Assembly (NCBI RefSeq): GCF_004088395.1
Contig: NZ_CP035107.1
Coordinates: forward strand, 1,813,001 to 1,877,000
Reading direction: 5' to 3'
Source: Ornithobacterium rhinotracheale
GTDB taxonomy: Bacteria > Bacteroidota > Bacteroidia > Flavobacteriales > Weeksellaceae
Length of the DNA stretch: 64,000 nt
The position numbers were made by a program, and so were the translations under genes. A model generated the notes under the pieces. The model was not told where the DNA came from. It saw only the letters and a list, made by a program, of their open reading frames with translations, and made no database searches. This document shows positions 1-9,334 of the stretch, one piece after another (the stretch's first letter is position 1; every line of letters starts with the position of its first letter).

Positions 1-1353
1 ACTATCGTAAAAGAAACTAATATCTCCCGTTACTAAACACACCAATTCATCGGTTTTCATTGCAAAACCCACCGCCGTAGAGGTAGAGCCATCAATCCCG
101 CTTGTGCCCCGATTACAGAAGATTTTAACATCTTCTCGATGCTCAAATAATTGGCTATACCGTATCACCGAGGAATTGCTATACTGAACCACACAGCCCT
201 CTGGATACGAAGGTATTAACTCCTTAAACACCCATAAATCACAAAAATCTAAATTTTGCAAAAATTTATTTTGTTTTGCCTCATTCACCGCTCTAAGATT
301 TAGCCAAATCTGCTGATAATCCGAATTTTGCACCTCAATATTCCGAGTGAGTGCCTCTGCAAAAATCTCTTCCTTTTGCTTAATTTTCTTCGTCAGGCTA
401 AAATAAGTATCTGGAAACCAATATTCATTTATATGCCAGTGCGCCTTAGGGCGATTGAGGCGCAAGAAACTTTTAATTTTTTTAGAAATAATATTTTGCC
501 CCAGCGTAATGAGCAAATCTGGCGCGAGCAAATCATCTTTGGCTCCCTCTTTTTCAAATAAAACATTATCTATCCGAGATATAAATTTCTCATCGTGCAG
601 ATTGGAAGTGTTTTCAGTAAAGATAATTATTTGTGGTAATTTGGCTAAATCTTTCAGTGCACGGCTCAACCACTTTGAAGGGCGCTGCACTCCTACTAGA
701 ATCATTATTTTTCGGTAATGGCTTAGTTCCTCTTTCAGAGCCGCCCAATCTAAATTTTCTGGCGTAGGAATTGGTGTGCTAATTTGCTCAAAATGTATTA
801 AATTCTCTGCCGTTGTTTCATATAATGGCTCTGAGAATGGCATATTGATATGCACGGGGCCTGATTTTTCTATGGCCGAAAATACTGCTTTTTTAATCTT
901 TACAAAATTCTCATAAATCTGCTCATCATCTTCCTGCTCGGAAAGTTGCGTGTTGAAAAATGTGTGTTTTTCAAATAAATTTTCTTGGCGTATCGTTTGT
1001 CCATCAAAAATATCGGTAAAATTCGCAGGGCGGTCTGCCGTGAGCACAATTAGCGGAATATTTTGGTAAAAGGCCTCTGTTACGGCGGGGTAATAATTAG
1101 CCACTGCCGAGCCCGAAGTACAGCATACCACCACGGGCTTTTCTGTCTTTTGCGCCATGCCAAGTGCCACAAATCCTGCCGAACGCTCATCTACCACCGA
1201 GTGCATAGCAAAACCTCCATGATTTACGAAATCCATAGTGAGCGCCCCATTGCGCGACCCTGGGGAAATCACAATATCGCGAATTCCCATAGCGTAAAAT
1301 GCCTCTACGATTAGCTGAACATTTATTTTTTTCGAACGAATTTTTGCTGGCAT
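1..1353 (-). CDS. menD: MenD, 2-succinyl-5-enolpyruvyl-6-hydroxy-3-cyclohexene-1-carboxylate synthase (5' part, runs off the window)
   Basis: Thiamine-diphosphate enzyme of menaquinone synthesis that joins isochorismate and 2-oxoglutarate. The frame is open from the ATG at 1353 (MPAKIRSKK) to the left edge of the window, about 451 codons of the usual ~550. Visible landmarks are the N-terminal SPGSRNGALT segment, the VVDERSAGF stretch with the conserved Glu, the TADRP motif, and near the edge the cofactor-binding region GSTSTAVGFA followed by VTGDISFFYDS. The C-terminus lies outside. Its pathway partner menF sits 15 kb away on the other strand; the gene before it is the unrelated GNAT-like pseudogene at 1371. 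Identification is secure from the motifs. Confidence 0.93.
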   Translation of the reverse strand, partial: MPAKIRSKKINVQLIVEAFYAMGIRDIVISPGSRNGALTMDFVNHGGFAMHSVVDERSAGFVALGMAQKTEKPVVVCCTSGSAVANYYPAVTEAFYQNIPLIVLTADRPANFTDIFDGQTIRQENLFEKHTFFNTQLSEQEDDEQIYENFVKIKKAVFSAIEKSGPVHINMPFSEPLYETTAENLIHFEQISTPIPTPENLDWAALKEELSHYRKIMILVGVQRPSKWLSRALKDLAKLPQIIIFTENTSNLHDEKFISRIDNVLFEKEGAKDDLLAPDLLITLGQNIISKKIKSFLRLNRPKAHWHINEYWFPDTYFSLTKKIKQKEEIFAEALTRNIEVQNSDYQQIWLNLRAVNEAKQNKFLQNLDFCDLWVFKELIPSYPEGCVVQYSNSSVIRYSQLFEHREDVKIFCNRGTSGIDGSTSTAVGFAMKTDELVCLVTGDISFFYDS

Positions 1354-1370
1354 AGGCTTTTTAGCTTTAA

Positions 1371-2497
1371 TTATATTTTCTGATGATATATTTGAAATTC
1401 TTTGTACAATCGGCTGCCTGAAATACGCTCAATTTCTCGGCGCATTTTTAGATTTTCCTCCATAATTAAATGGCTATCCATCACGGTGAACCCCAGTGAT
1501 AATGCTGATGAGATTAGGCTAGCTCCCAAAATGGCGTCTACCCCTTTACCTTGCAGAGGCTCTGCCACCGCTCCCAGTAGCAAAACCAATCTTTTGGACT
1601 TTTTAAAGGCTCTAAAAAGATGCCACCAGCCAAAGGGCAAAATACGCCCACGCGCTTTTTTGATTCCCTTGCTTAAATCGGGCATTGCCACTACAAAGGC
1701 GACTACTTTTCCGCTTGAATCGGTTACAATTTTAATTAATTTAGGATTTAACAAAGGCAAAAATCGCGTGGCAAATTCTTTTTTCTCGGCCTCAGAAACG
1801 GCTGAAAAACCATAAATATTTTGATAAGTCTCATTAATTAAATCAAACACAGAGGACACAAAGGGGCGCACCTCACGCGTGCGATGAAACTCGTGCAAGT
1901 GTAGTTTATGCTTTTCTAAAATCAATTGATTTAGCCGCTGAAAACGCGCTACAATGCTAGCGCTCAATGGCACATCGTATTCCAGCAGGCGCACAAAGGG
2001 CTTAAACTTCATCTTCTCGATAAATTGAGGCAAATAAGCGGGATTATTGGCTGTAACCATCATACTCGGCTCGTTAAATCCTTTAATTACAAATCCTTGC
2101 GGCTCCTTGTCTGAAAACCCCATCGGGCCGATAAGCTCGTCGCAATTTTGGGACTTTGCCCAGCCTTCACGGCATTGATTAGGCTTGAAAAAACTTCAAA
2201 ATCCTCGAAACAATCTAAGTACGCAAATCTTGCACAGTTTTGATTCTTGCTTTGGTTAAATTTCGTAGGCACGATTCCCATCACACGCCCCACCACTTTT
2301 TGGTTTTTATATGCTAGTAGCAGAATGCTCTCATTTTGCGCAAAGGCGGGATTTTTTTCAGGCTTAAAGAATCGCTCCTCGTCCATATAGAGTGGCGGCA
2401 TCCAATGTGGATTTTGTGCATAGATTTTCTCTGGCAAGTACACAAAGGCTCTCCACTGGCTTTGGGTCTTTACCTCTTTAATTTCGATTGAATTCAT
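1371..2497 (-). pseudogene. GNAT-like acetyltransferase family protein, broken by a -1 frameshift
   Basis: Two overlapping frames together make one ~375-residue protein of a family common in Bacteroidota (N-acetyltransferase-like fold, function unassigned). The N-terminal part (2497 down to about 2163) reads MNSIEIKEVKTQSQWRAF and ends properly at FSSLINAVKA; the continuation is in another frame and gives WAKSQNCDELIGPMGFSDKE and on to the stop at 1371. At 2160-2167 the minus strand reads AAG-GC-TGG where AAG-GCN-TGG restores the frame, so one base is missing. Total length 1127 bp is one short of a multiple of three. Starts 20 bp inside the end of the PAP2 gene. Either a real recent null mutation or a sequence error. 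Confidence 0.8.
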
Positions 2498-3326
2498 TGT
2501 TCAAAGATTTTTGCAAAAAATAATAAATCAGAACGCCCGAGGCTAGCCCCGCAATCACATCTACGGCATAGTGCGCCTTGATGTACACCGTAGCGAGGAG
2601 CAAAAGTACGGAAAATGGTAGAATATATTTGATAATTGAGGAATAATTATCCCTTAGCCATAGCAATATCACCACCGAGATGCCCACATGCGAGCTAGGG
2701 AATGCGGCCGTGGGTGCCTCACCGATTTGCTGCACGAGCTTCACCAAGTGCCCAAAAAGCCCCTGCGCTTGAATTTGGTTTTGTGGATACGGATAGTAAA
2801 ACTGTGGCCCCGCCACGGGAAATAGAATAAAAATAATGTAATAAATGATGAAGGCTAGTATTAAATAATTTCCGAATTTTAGCATTTTTCCTGCCTGCGC
2901 CCTAAGCTGAAAGATGATGAAAAATGGAATTAAATAATACGAAAAATAGCCTAAAAACATCAGTTCCGAGAATATAAAACTAGGGTATCGGCTAGAAAAT
3001 ATTTGTGCCAATTGCAGCCCAAAAAGTTGCTCCTCCCACTCCGAAATGAGGGCATCTTGCTTAGGCAAAAACATAGCATTGAGCCACGCCGTCTCCGTAT
3101 AAAGCCTGCCAAGCAAGGAATAAGCTAAGATTAAACTAATGAGCTGAAAATTCGCCATTGGGATTTTCCTGCGCACCCAAATCACAAATGAAAAAAGCAC
3201 CACGAATAGCCCCCGATTGATGAGGATTTCTCGCCACTCAAACGGGGATAATTCCATAAAAAAACAACCAAAGAGACTTAGCAATAAATACCCTCCAAGC
3301 CCCTTCCAATAGAGCGGAATCTTCAT
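2478..3326 (-). CDS. PAP2 (phosphatidic acid phosphatase 2) superfamily membrane protein
   Basis: A 282-residue polytopic membrane protein with about six hydrophobic segments. The C-terminal half carries two PAP2-type signatures: FPSSHVGIS (around residue 210) with the catalytic His, and KAHYAVDVIAG (around 250) with the second His and Asp. This arrangement resembles the PAP2_3/inositol-phosphorylceramide-synthase-like branch, which acts on lipid phosphates at the membrane. The substrate cannot be inferred. ATG at 3326; its 3' end overlaps the start of the GNAT-like gene by 20 bp, so the two are probably co-transcribed. Confidence 0.8.
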   Translation of the reverse strand: MKIPLYWKGLGGYLLLSLFGCFFMELSPFEWREILINRGLFVVLFSFVIWVRRKIPMANFQLISLILAYSLLGRLYTETAWLNAMFLPKQDALISEWEEQLFGLQLAQIFSSRYPSFIFSELMFLGYFSYYLIPFFIIFQLRAQAGKMLKFGNYLILAFIIYYIIFILFPVAGPQFYYPYPQNQIQAQGLFGHLVKLVQQIGEAPTAAFPSSHVGISVVILLWLRDNYSSIIKYILPFSVLLLLATVYIKAHYAVDVIAGLASGVLIYYFLQKSLNNEFNRN

Positions 3327-3470
3327 TTACCCATAATTTTTTTGGGCGGTAAAAATACGCATTTTCCCTTGATTTCCTCCATTTAAATTCTTGCCTTGCG
3401 CAATGATACAAAAATTTGGTGCGGAATGAATTTATTTAGTAAGTTTGTCGGAAATAAAAAATATAATATT

Positions 3471-4226
3471 ATGAACGAACAAAAATCAACTAATCCGATT
3501 TTGCGTACCAAGGCTTTCAGTATGAGCAGCGGTATGGATTTAGGCGGCGTGATGACCTTAAATGGCGTGATTGGAAAATCATTTTTCCTCATTCTCATCA
3601 CGGCAGTTTCCGCTTACCTCTCTTGGAACTACATCGAGGAGAAAATGCTGATAAACCCAGAGTTCAACCTCATGCCCTACCTTTGGGGGAGCGTCATCGG
3701 TGGTTTCATCCTCGCCCTTGTGATTAGCTTTAAGCCAAGCCTTGCCCCCTTTGCCTCGCCCGTATACGCTGTGCTCGAAGGGCTATTTTTAGGCATCATC
3801 TCTCTATTCTTTGAGGCCGTGTACCCAGGCATTGCCCTGCAAGCCATCATAGGCACTATGGGCGTATTCTTTGCTATGCTCGCCCTGTACCGATTCCGAA
3901 TCATCAAAGTTACAGAGCGCTTCAAGAGCATCGTATTTGGCGCCACCCTCGCCATTGCATTACTATACCTTGCCAGTATGGCATTAGGCTTCTTTAATAT
4001 TCAAATCCCATACATTCACGAGGGAGGCCCCATTGGCATTGGCATCAGCCTCTTTATCGTGGGCATTGCAGCGCTAAACCTTGCAATTGATTTCGACTTT
4101 ATCGAGGCGCAAATCGAGAACGGCGCTAATAAAAATATGGAATGGTATGCTGCCTTTGGATTACTTGTAACTTTGGTTTGGTTATATTTAGAAATCCTCA
4201 AACTGCTAGGCAAGCTCAGAGACTAA
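3471..4226 (+). CDS. Bax inhibitor-1/YccA family membrane protein
   Basis: 251-residue integral membrane protein with seven predicted hydrophobic segments, matching the YccA/Bax-inhibitor-1 family (bacterial members interact with FtsH or act as pH-gated leak channels; the role here is unknown). The start at 3471 (MNEQKSTNPILRTKAF) is chosen over an in-frame upstream ATG at 3426 or TTG/GTG codons because family members begin with the short polar stretch before the first membrane segment. The C-terminal DFDFIEAQIENGANKNMEWYA region is typical for the COG4760 branch. Divergent from the PAP2 gene and followed by a clear terminator at 4248, so it is likely a single-gene transcript. Confidence 0.85.
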   Translation: MNEQKSTNPILRTKAFSMSSGMDLGGVMTLNGVIGKSFFLILITAVSAYLSWNYIEEKMLINPEFNLMPYLWGSVIGGFILALVISFKPSLAPFASPVYAVLEGLFLGIISLFFEAVYPGIALQAIIGTMGVFFAMLALYRFRIIKVTERFKSIVFGATLAIALLYLASMALGFFNIQIPYIHEGGPIGIGISLFIVGIAALNLAIDFDFIEAQIENGANKNMEWYAAFGLLVTLVWLYLEILKLLGKLRD

Positions 4227-4247
4227 GCCGTTTCTCTTTAAAACCTA

Positions 4248-4284
4248 AAAAATGGAATCAAGCACATTGATTCCATTTTTTTAT
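4248..4284 (+). terminator. Rho-independent terminator of the YccA-family gene
   Basis: Stem AAAAATGGAATCA (4248-4260), 7-nt loop AGCACAT, then TGATTCCATTTTTTT. The stem is 13 bp and the T run follows directly. It lies 22 bp after the stop codon at 4226. Confidence 0.85.
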
Positions 4285-4404
4285 TTAAAAAAACACTCGC
4301 CCCTTGCCCTAAGGCTCTTCATAAGATTAAAGCCCCGTTTAAAAGCAATTTAAAAAAGCTTTAAACCTTATATAAACAAACGCCAAGCATATGGGAGATT
4401 TAAA

Positions 4405-4440
4405 AATTCTTCAATAAAAATCTATTTCCCTTGAAGAATT
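4405..4440. repeat. 10-bp perfect inverted repeat with 16-nt spacer
   Basis: AATTCTTCAA (4405-4414) and TTGAAGAATT (4431-4440). It sits between the YccA-gene terminator and the tandem array, in the otherwise gene-free stretch 4285-4708. Could be a weak hairpin or a regulator site; nothing else points to a function. Confidence 0.4.
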
Positions 4441-4473
4441 CTCAAAAAATCATCTAGGACATTGAATGCCCTA

Positions 4474-4641
4474 CTTGGAAAATCTTCCGTCCCATCTGGG
4501 ACAAAGCTCGCACCACTTGGAAAATCCTCCGTCCCACTTGGGACAAAGCTCGCACCACTTGGAAAATCTTCCGTCCCACTTGGGACAAAGCCCGCCCTAC
4601 TTGGAAAATCCTCCGTCCCACTTGGGACAAAGCTTGCACCA
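4474..4641. repeat. Tandem array, four 42-bp units, each two related 21-mers
   Basis: Unit A is CTTGGAAAATCYTCCGTCCCA and unit B is CTTGGGACAAAGCTCGCACC plus A; A and B alternate four times with one to three changes per copy. The 21-bp step keeps all frames open, producing spurious heptad ORFs on both strands. Non-coding, located between the convergent YccA gene and ilvA. A second array with the same 21-bp step and the same A/B alternation lies at 50105-50306. Confidence 0.9.
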
Positions 4642-4708
4642 TATGCCTTTTACTTTGCCCCTAAACGAAAAGGGTTTTTCCCACAACCTCATCAGGCGCG
4701 GGCTTGTG

Positions 4709-5959
4709 TTAATTAATTAAAGTAGAAAAGAGCAAGGGCTTATCATTCAAGTATTGGTACTCAAAATCAAAGTTATTAAAGCGCTCGATGAGGGCATCGA
4801 AATCCTTTTTCTCGATTAATTCCACGCCCAAGACCACGGGTCCCGATTCGCGGTTTACGCGCTTTACATACTGGAAGTAGGTAATGTCCACCCCCTCGCC
4901 TAGGGCTTGGTTCACGAAATCGCGCAGGGCGCCAGCACGCTGCGGAAAATCAATGATGAAGTAGTGTTTTAGCCCTTGGTATAGGAGGGCGCGCTCCTTC
5001 ATATCCTCCATTCGGGTAATGTCGTTATTGCTCCCTGAAAGAATGCAGACTACATTTTTGCCCTTGATTTCATCTTTTAAATGTTCCAGCGCAGCGATGG
5101 ATAGGGCGCCGGCGGGTTCTAGCACGATGGCATCTTTGTTATAAATATTAAGCACCTCAACGCATACTTGCCCTTCATCAATTAAAAGCACTCGATCGAT
5201 GGTTTCCTTCATCACAGAAAAGGTTAAATCCCCGATTTTCTTGACAGCGGCACCATCTACGAATTTATCGATTTTATCCAATTCCACGACTTCTCCTTCC
5301 TCCAAAGACTTCGTTAAACTTGGTGCTCCTAAAGGTTCTACGGCGATGATTTTGGTGTGGGGGCTCATTAATTTAAAGTAGGAGGCAACGCCTGAGGCTA
5401 GGCCGCCACCGCCCACGGGGAGGATTACATAATCAATTGGCGCGGGGGCTTGTTCTAGGATTTCCTTGGCGATGGTTGCCTGCCCGATGATGATTTGCTC
5501 ATCGTTAAAAGGGGGGATATAGGTGGCGCCTGTGGCTTCTACTTCGCGCAGGGCGGCCTCGTTGCTATCATCAAAGGTGTCGCCCGTGAGTATGGTTTCA
5601 ATCCACTCGCCACCGAACATTTTTACTTGGTTTACCTTCTGCTTGGGGGTGGGCTTGGGCATAAAGATTTTGCCCTTAATCTTTAATTTGGCACAGGAGA
5701 GGGCTACGCCCTGCGCGTGGTTTCCTGCGCTGGCGCATACCACGCCTTTGGCTTTTTCCTCGGGGCTGAGCTGCACCATTTTATTGTAAGCGCCACGGAT
5801 TTTGTAGGAGCGCACCGTTTGTAAATCTTCTCTTTTATACCAAATATTGGCATCATAAGTAGCGGAGGCGTTGAGGTTTTTGTCTAGCGGAGTTTGGCGA
5901 ATCACCTCCTGAATGCGCTCTGCTGCTTGGGCTACATTTTCTTGGTTTACGAAATTCAT
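4709..5959 (-). CDS. ilvA: Threonine ammonia-lyase (threonine dehydratase), biosynthetic
   Basis: 416-residue PLP enzyme that deaminates threonine to 2-oxobutyrate, the committed step to isoleucine. The cofactor lysine is K53 in the motif RSYKIRGAYN, and the phosphate-binding glycine loop is PVGGGGLASGV. After the catalytic domain comes a short ACT-like C-terminal domain (HYFIIDFPQRAGALRDF), giving the compact ~420-residue type rather than the 510-residue enterobacterial form. ATG at 5959 is chosen; an upstream in-frame start at 5995 would lie inside the hairpin at 5982-6013. Last gene of the ilvDBNCA cluster, separated from ilvC by that hairpin, so it may be expressed by read-through at a lower level. 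Confidence 0.95.
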   Translation of the reverse strand: MNFVNQENVAQAAERIQEVIRQTPLDKNLNASATYDANIWYKREDLQTVRSYKIRGAYNKMVQLSPEEKAKGVVCASAGNHAQGVALSCAKLKIKGKIFMPKPTPKQKVNQVKMFGGEWIETILTGDTFDDSNEAALREVEATGATYIPPFNDEQIIIGQATIAKEILEQAPAPIDYVILPVGGGGLASGVASYFKLMSPHTKIIAVEPLGAPSLTKSLEEGEVVELDKIDKFVDGAAVKKIGDLTFSVMKETIDRVLLIDEGQVCVEVLNIYNKDAIVLEPAGALSIAALEHLKDEIKGKNVVCILSGSNNDITRMEDMKERALLYQGLKHYFIIDFPQRAGALRDFVNQALGEGVDITYFQYVKRVNRESGPVVLGVELIEKKDFDALIERFNNFDFEYQYLNDKPLLFSTLIN

Positions 5960-5981
5960 TTTGCTGTATCTTTTATAGTTT

Positions 5982-6013
5982 AAAAACCTACCCAAATGTT
6001 TGAGTAGGTTTTT
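5982..6013 (-). terminator. Hairpin between ilvC and ilvA (partial terminator)
   Basis: AAAAACCTAC (5982-5991) pairs with GTAGGTTTTT (6004-6013). Read on the minus strand it follows the ilvC stop by 16 bp and ends in a T run. Because ilvA follows within 25 bp with no clear own promoter, the site probably lowers rather than abolishes ilvA transcription. Confidence 0.7.
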
Positions 6014-6029
6014 CTAAACAACTCTATTT

Positions 6030-7076
6030 TTAATTATTCTCAGGTCTTAATTGTCTTACGGCACGGCCTGCTTCCCAGATTTCTGATTCTCTAATTTCTT
6101 TTAATTCTTGGTTGAGGGAATCTCTGTATCCTTCTTTGGAATTGGCTTCGATGGTCTTTTTGGCTTCGTTTCCAGAGGCTACGCTTTGGTACAATTCTTC
6201 AAAGACGGGCGAGGTAACATCTCGGAATTTGTTTTTCCAATCAAGTGCGCCCCGCTGTGCGGTGGTGGAGCAATTGGCATACATCCAGTCCATTCCATTT
6301 TGAGCGACTAATGGCATTAGGCTCTGTGTGAGCTCTTCCACCGTCTCGTTAAACGCCTCTGATGGGGTGTGGCCGTGGGCGCGGAGGACATTGTATTGCG
6401 CCTCGAATAGCCCCGCAATGGCACCCATTAGCACGCCGCGCTCGCCCGTTAAATCGGAGTATACCTCACGCTTAAAATCTGTCTCGAAAAGGTAGCCCGA
6501 ACCGATACCGATACCCAAGGCGATTACTCTGTCATAGGCTTTTCCTGTGGCATCTTGGTAAATGGCGTAGCTTGAATTTAAGCCTTTGCCCTCTAAGAAT
6601 AAGGTTCTAAGTGAGCGGCCTGAACCCTTAGGCGCTACTAGGATTACATCTACATCTGCGGGTGGCACGATGCCTGTTTGGTCATTGAATGTGATACCGA
6701 ATCCGTGAGAGAAATAAAGGGCTTTACCTTTAGTTAAATGTTTTTTGATTTTATCCCATTGAGCGATTTGCCCTGCATCGGACAATAGATACTCGATGAT
6801 GGTTGCTTTTTCTGCTGCTTCCTCAATTTCAAAAAGCGTTTCGCCTGGAATCCAGCCGTCTTCCAATGCTTTGTCCCAAGATTTTGAGTTTTTGCGTTGT
6901 CCTACGATTACATTTACTCCGTTATCTTTTAAGTTTAATGCTTGCCCTGGGCCTTGCACACCGTAGCCGATGATGGCTACTACCTCATCTTTCAATACTT
7001 CTTGTGCTTTTTCCAATGAGAACTCTTCACGGGTTACCACATTTTCTTCTATTCCGCCAAAGTTTATTTTTGCCAT
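6030..7076 (-). CDS. ilvC: Ketol-acid reductoisomerase, resembling the fungal (Ilv5) type
   Basis: 348-residue enzyme that isomerises and reduces acetolactate and acetohydroxybutyrate with NAD(P)H in valine and isoleucine synthesis. The Rossmann motif is IGYGVQGPGQALNL (about residues 37-50), followed by the cofactor-specificity loop VGQRKNSKSW. The catalytic domain contains YSDLTGERGVLMGA with the metal-binding Asp and Glu. From memory, segments such as VAPKGSGRSLR, SEAFNETVEELTQSL, STTAQRGALDW and the terminal RQLRPENN track yeast mitochondrial Ilv5 more closely than the enterobacterial enzyme. It follows ilvN by 15 bp. Confidence 0.95.
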   Translation of the reverse strand: MAKINFGGIEENVVTREEFSLEKAQEVLKDEVVAIIGYGVQGPGQALNLKDNGVNVIVGQRKNSKSWDKALEDGWIPGETLFEIEEAAEKATIIEYLLSDAGQIAQWDKIKKHLTKGKALYFSHGFGITFNDQTGIVPPADVDVILVAPKGSGRSLRTLFLEGKGLNSSYAIYQDATGKAYDRVIALGIGIGSGYLFETDFKREVYSDLTGERGVLMGAIAGLFEAQYNVLRAHGHTPSEAFNETVEELTQSLMPLVAQNGMDWMYANCSTTAQRGALDWKNKFRDVTSPVFEELYQSVASGNEAKKTIEANSKEGYRDSLNQELKEIRESEIWEAGRAVRQLRPENN

Positions 7077-7091
7077 AATTATTTGCTTTTT

Positions 7092-7625
7092 TTAGATTAA
7101 AATATTTTTTTCTAAGTTGTCTATATAAGTTTGTAATAAAGTCATATTTTTAGAAATCGCCACGCGCCCTGAATTGGTGTATTCCAGCACTTCAAAATTA
7201 TCGTTTAATTCCTTTGAGAGTGCCTCAATTTCATCGCCCCAGCCTGATTTTTGAATTATTACATATTCAGGGGTAACATCTAGAATGTTGGCGCCATGCC
7301 TGCGGACTACGAATTCTACATTGCCTTGCGTGAAGGACTCGGTGCGGAGCTTGTAGAGCGCCATTTCTTGGTAAACGACTTCGCTATTTCGGTAATAGAA
7401 AGCCTTGGCGATATCTACCTGCTTCTCGATTTGCGCTACGAGCTTCTTCACCTGCTCCTCAGTTTCATTAATTACGATGGTATAGCGGTGAATGTCTTCC
7501 ACCTCGCTGGTAGAGGCTGTGATGCTGGCAATGTTAATGTGCCTGCGGCTGAAAATTAGGCTCACTTTATTCAGCGCGCCCACGACATCTTCTGTGTATA
7601 TGGATAATGTGAATTCTTCTTTCAT
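7092..7625 (-). CDS. ilvN: Acetolactate synthase small (regulatory) subunit
   Basis: 177-residue regulatory partner of IlvB. An N-terminal ACT domain is visible in FTLSIYTEDVVGALNKVSLI (residues 4-23) with the HINIASI strand and the TIVINETEEQV segment; the C-terminal half corresponds to the ALS_ss_C domain that stimulates the large subunit and confers valine feedback. Length is normal for the family. It starts 8 bp after the ilvB stop, which fits translational coupling and equal expression of the subunits. Confidence 0.93.
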   Translation of the reverse strand: MKEEFTLSIYTEDVVGALNKVSLIFSRRHINIASITASTSEVEDIHRYTIVINETEEQVKKLVAQIEKQVDIAKAFYYRNSEVVYQEMALYKLRTESFTQGNVEFVVRRHGANILDVTPEYVIIQKSGWGDEIEALSKELNDNFEVLEYTNSGRVAISKNMTLLQTYIDNLEKNILI

Positions 7626-7633
7626 AATTTGAA

Positions 7634-9328
7634 TTATTTAAGTCTTATTTCTGAAACTGAGGCGCCTGTTGGCACGAATGGAAAGACATTGTTTTCCTTG
7701 CCCACTCTCACTTCGAGCAGGTAGCTGCCCTTTGATTGTAAAAACTCTTCCACTGCTTTTTCCAAATCTTCGCGTTTTTCCACTTTGTTGTGTGCAATGT
7801 GGTAGCCTTCGGCAATGGTTTGGAAATCTGGGTTTTTCATCACGGTGAATGAATATCTGCTATCAAAGAATAATTCTTGCCACTGGCGAACCATTCCTAA
7901 AAATTCGTTATTTAAGATTAAAATCTTCACATCAATTTCTGATTGAAAAATGGTGCCTAATTCCTGAATTGTCATTTGAAAACCGCCATCTCCTATCACT
8001 GCTATAACCTGGCGGTCTGGGGCTCCTAATTTAGCCCCGATTGAAGCTGGCAAAGCAAAGCCCATGGTTCCTAATCCACCCGAAGTTACATTGCTGTTCC
8101 ACTCTTCAAATTCATAATAGCGTTCGGTTACCATTTGGTGTTGCCCCACATCGGTTACTACAACAGCTTTTCCTTGTGTTTTATCTGAAATCATTTTAAT
8201 GACTTCTCCCATGGAAATCATTTTGTCCTTCGCTGGCTGAAGTTCCTCGTCGATTACTTCTTTATACTCTTCTTTTTCTAATTCTTTAAATTCATTAAGC
8301 CACTCGGTGTGCGATTTTTTCTCTATCAATTCTGTGAGCAAGGGCAATGTTTTTTTGCAACTTCCGAGCACTGGCACATCGGCGTGCACAATTTTATTGA
8401 TTTCAGATGGATCAATTTCTAAATGAATCACTTTGGCTTGTTTGGCATAACGCGCCACATCGCCCGTAACTCGGTCATCAAAACGCATTCCCACGGCAAT
8501 TAAAACATCGCATTCATTCGTTAATTTATTAGGGGCATAATTTCCGTGCATTCCAAGCATTCCCACATTGAGCGGGTGTTTTCGGTCTAATGCAGCGGCG
8601 CCCATAATTGTCCACGCGGCAGGAATGCCTGATTTTTCGATAAACGCTCTAAATTCCTCCTCGGCGTTTCCTAAAATCACTCCTTGCCCGAATAGCACAT
8701 ACGGCCTCTTAGCTTGATTGATTAATTCGGCCGCCTTTTCAATATTTTGGACTGAAATATTAGGCTCTGGCACATATACGCGGAGGTTTTCGCAAGGTTT
8801 ATACTCAAAATCAAATGTTGCAAATTGGGCATCTTTGGTGATATCCACTACCACGGGGCCTGGGCGGCCACTTTTAGCCACAAAAAAGGCTTTGGCTATG
8901 GCATTTGGTATGTCTTCTGGGCGCGTTACCTGAATGTTCCATTTAGTAACGGGCATCGTAACCCCCACTACATCAGTCTCTTGAAAGGCATCAGTGCCTA
9001 GCAATGAACTTCCTACCTGCCCCGTAATACAGACTACGGGCGTGGAATCTATATACGCATCGGCAAGCCCCGTTACTAAATTTGTGGCGCCTGGCCCTGA
9101 TGTTGCAAAGCAAACTCCCACTTTGCCCGATACTCTGGCATATCCCTGTGCCGCGTGAATTGCTCCCTGCTCGTGGCGCGTGAGAATGTGCTTAATTTGG
9201 CCTTGATAATCATATAATGAATCGTAAATGGGCATAATTGCCCCTCCTGGGTATCCAAAGATGGTATCCACATTTTCTTGCAATAAGCATTGTATTACGG
9301 CATCTCTACCGGTGATATTTTGTGTCAT
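7634..9328 (-). CDS. ilvB: Acetolactate synthase large (catalytic) subunit
   Basis: 564-residue thiamine-diphosphate enzyme that condenses pyruvate with pyruvate or 2-oxobutyrate. Features in order: [13 protein letters not shown], the catalytic Glu in [16 protein letters not shown], the FAD-associated central domain ([11 protein letters not shown]), and the cofactor motif [15 protein letters not shown] with [12 protein letters not shown]. Length is standard. It starts 6 bp after ilvD, and 8 bp precede ilvN, so ilvD, ilvB and ilvN form one tight transcription unit controlled by the leader at 11029-11199. Confidence 0.95.
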   Translation of the reverse strand: MTQNITGRDAVIQCLLQENVDTIFGYPGGAIMPIYDSLYDYQGQIKHILTRHEQGAIHAAQGYARVSGKVGVCFATSGPGATNLVTGLADAYIDSTPVVCITGQVGSSLLGTDAFQETDVVGVTMPVTKWNIQVTRPEDIPNAIAKAFFVAKSGRPGPVVVDITKDAQFATFDFEYKPCENLRVYVPEPNISVQNIEKAAELINQAKRPYVLFGQGVILGNAEEEFRAFIEKSGIPAAWTIMGAAALDRKHPLNVGMLGMHGNYAPNKLTNECDVLIAVGMRFDDRVTGDVARYAKQAKVIHLEIDPSEINKIVHADVPVLGSCKKTLPLLTELIEKKSHTEWLNEFKELEKEEYKEVIDEELQPAKDKMISMGEVIKMISDKTQGKAVVVTDVGQHQMVTERYYEFEEWNSNVTSGGLGTMGFALPASIGAKLGAPDRQVIAVIGDGGFQMTIQELGTIFQSEIDVKILILNNEFLGMVRQWQELFFDSRYSFTVMKNPDFQTIAEGYHIAHNKVEKREDLEKAVEEFLQSKGSYLLEVRVGKENNVFPFVPTGASVSEIRLK

Positions 9329-9334
9329 AATTTT

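Noticed and set aside
4474-4641. CRISPR array
   Set aside because: Units are contiguous and similar throughout, with no unique spacers, no palindromic repeat and no cas genes. The same holds for 50105-50306.
4454-4716. Three ORFs of 62-84 aa over the array at 4.5 kb, on both strands
   Set aside because: All are produced by the 21-bp repeat; none has a promoter, a plausible start or a family resemblance.
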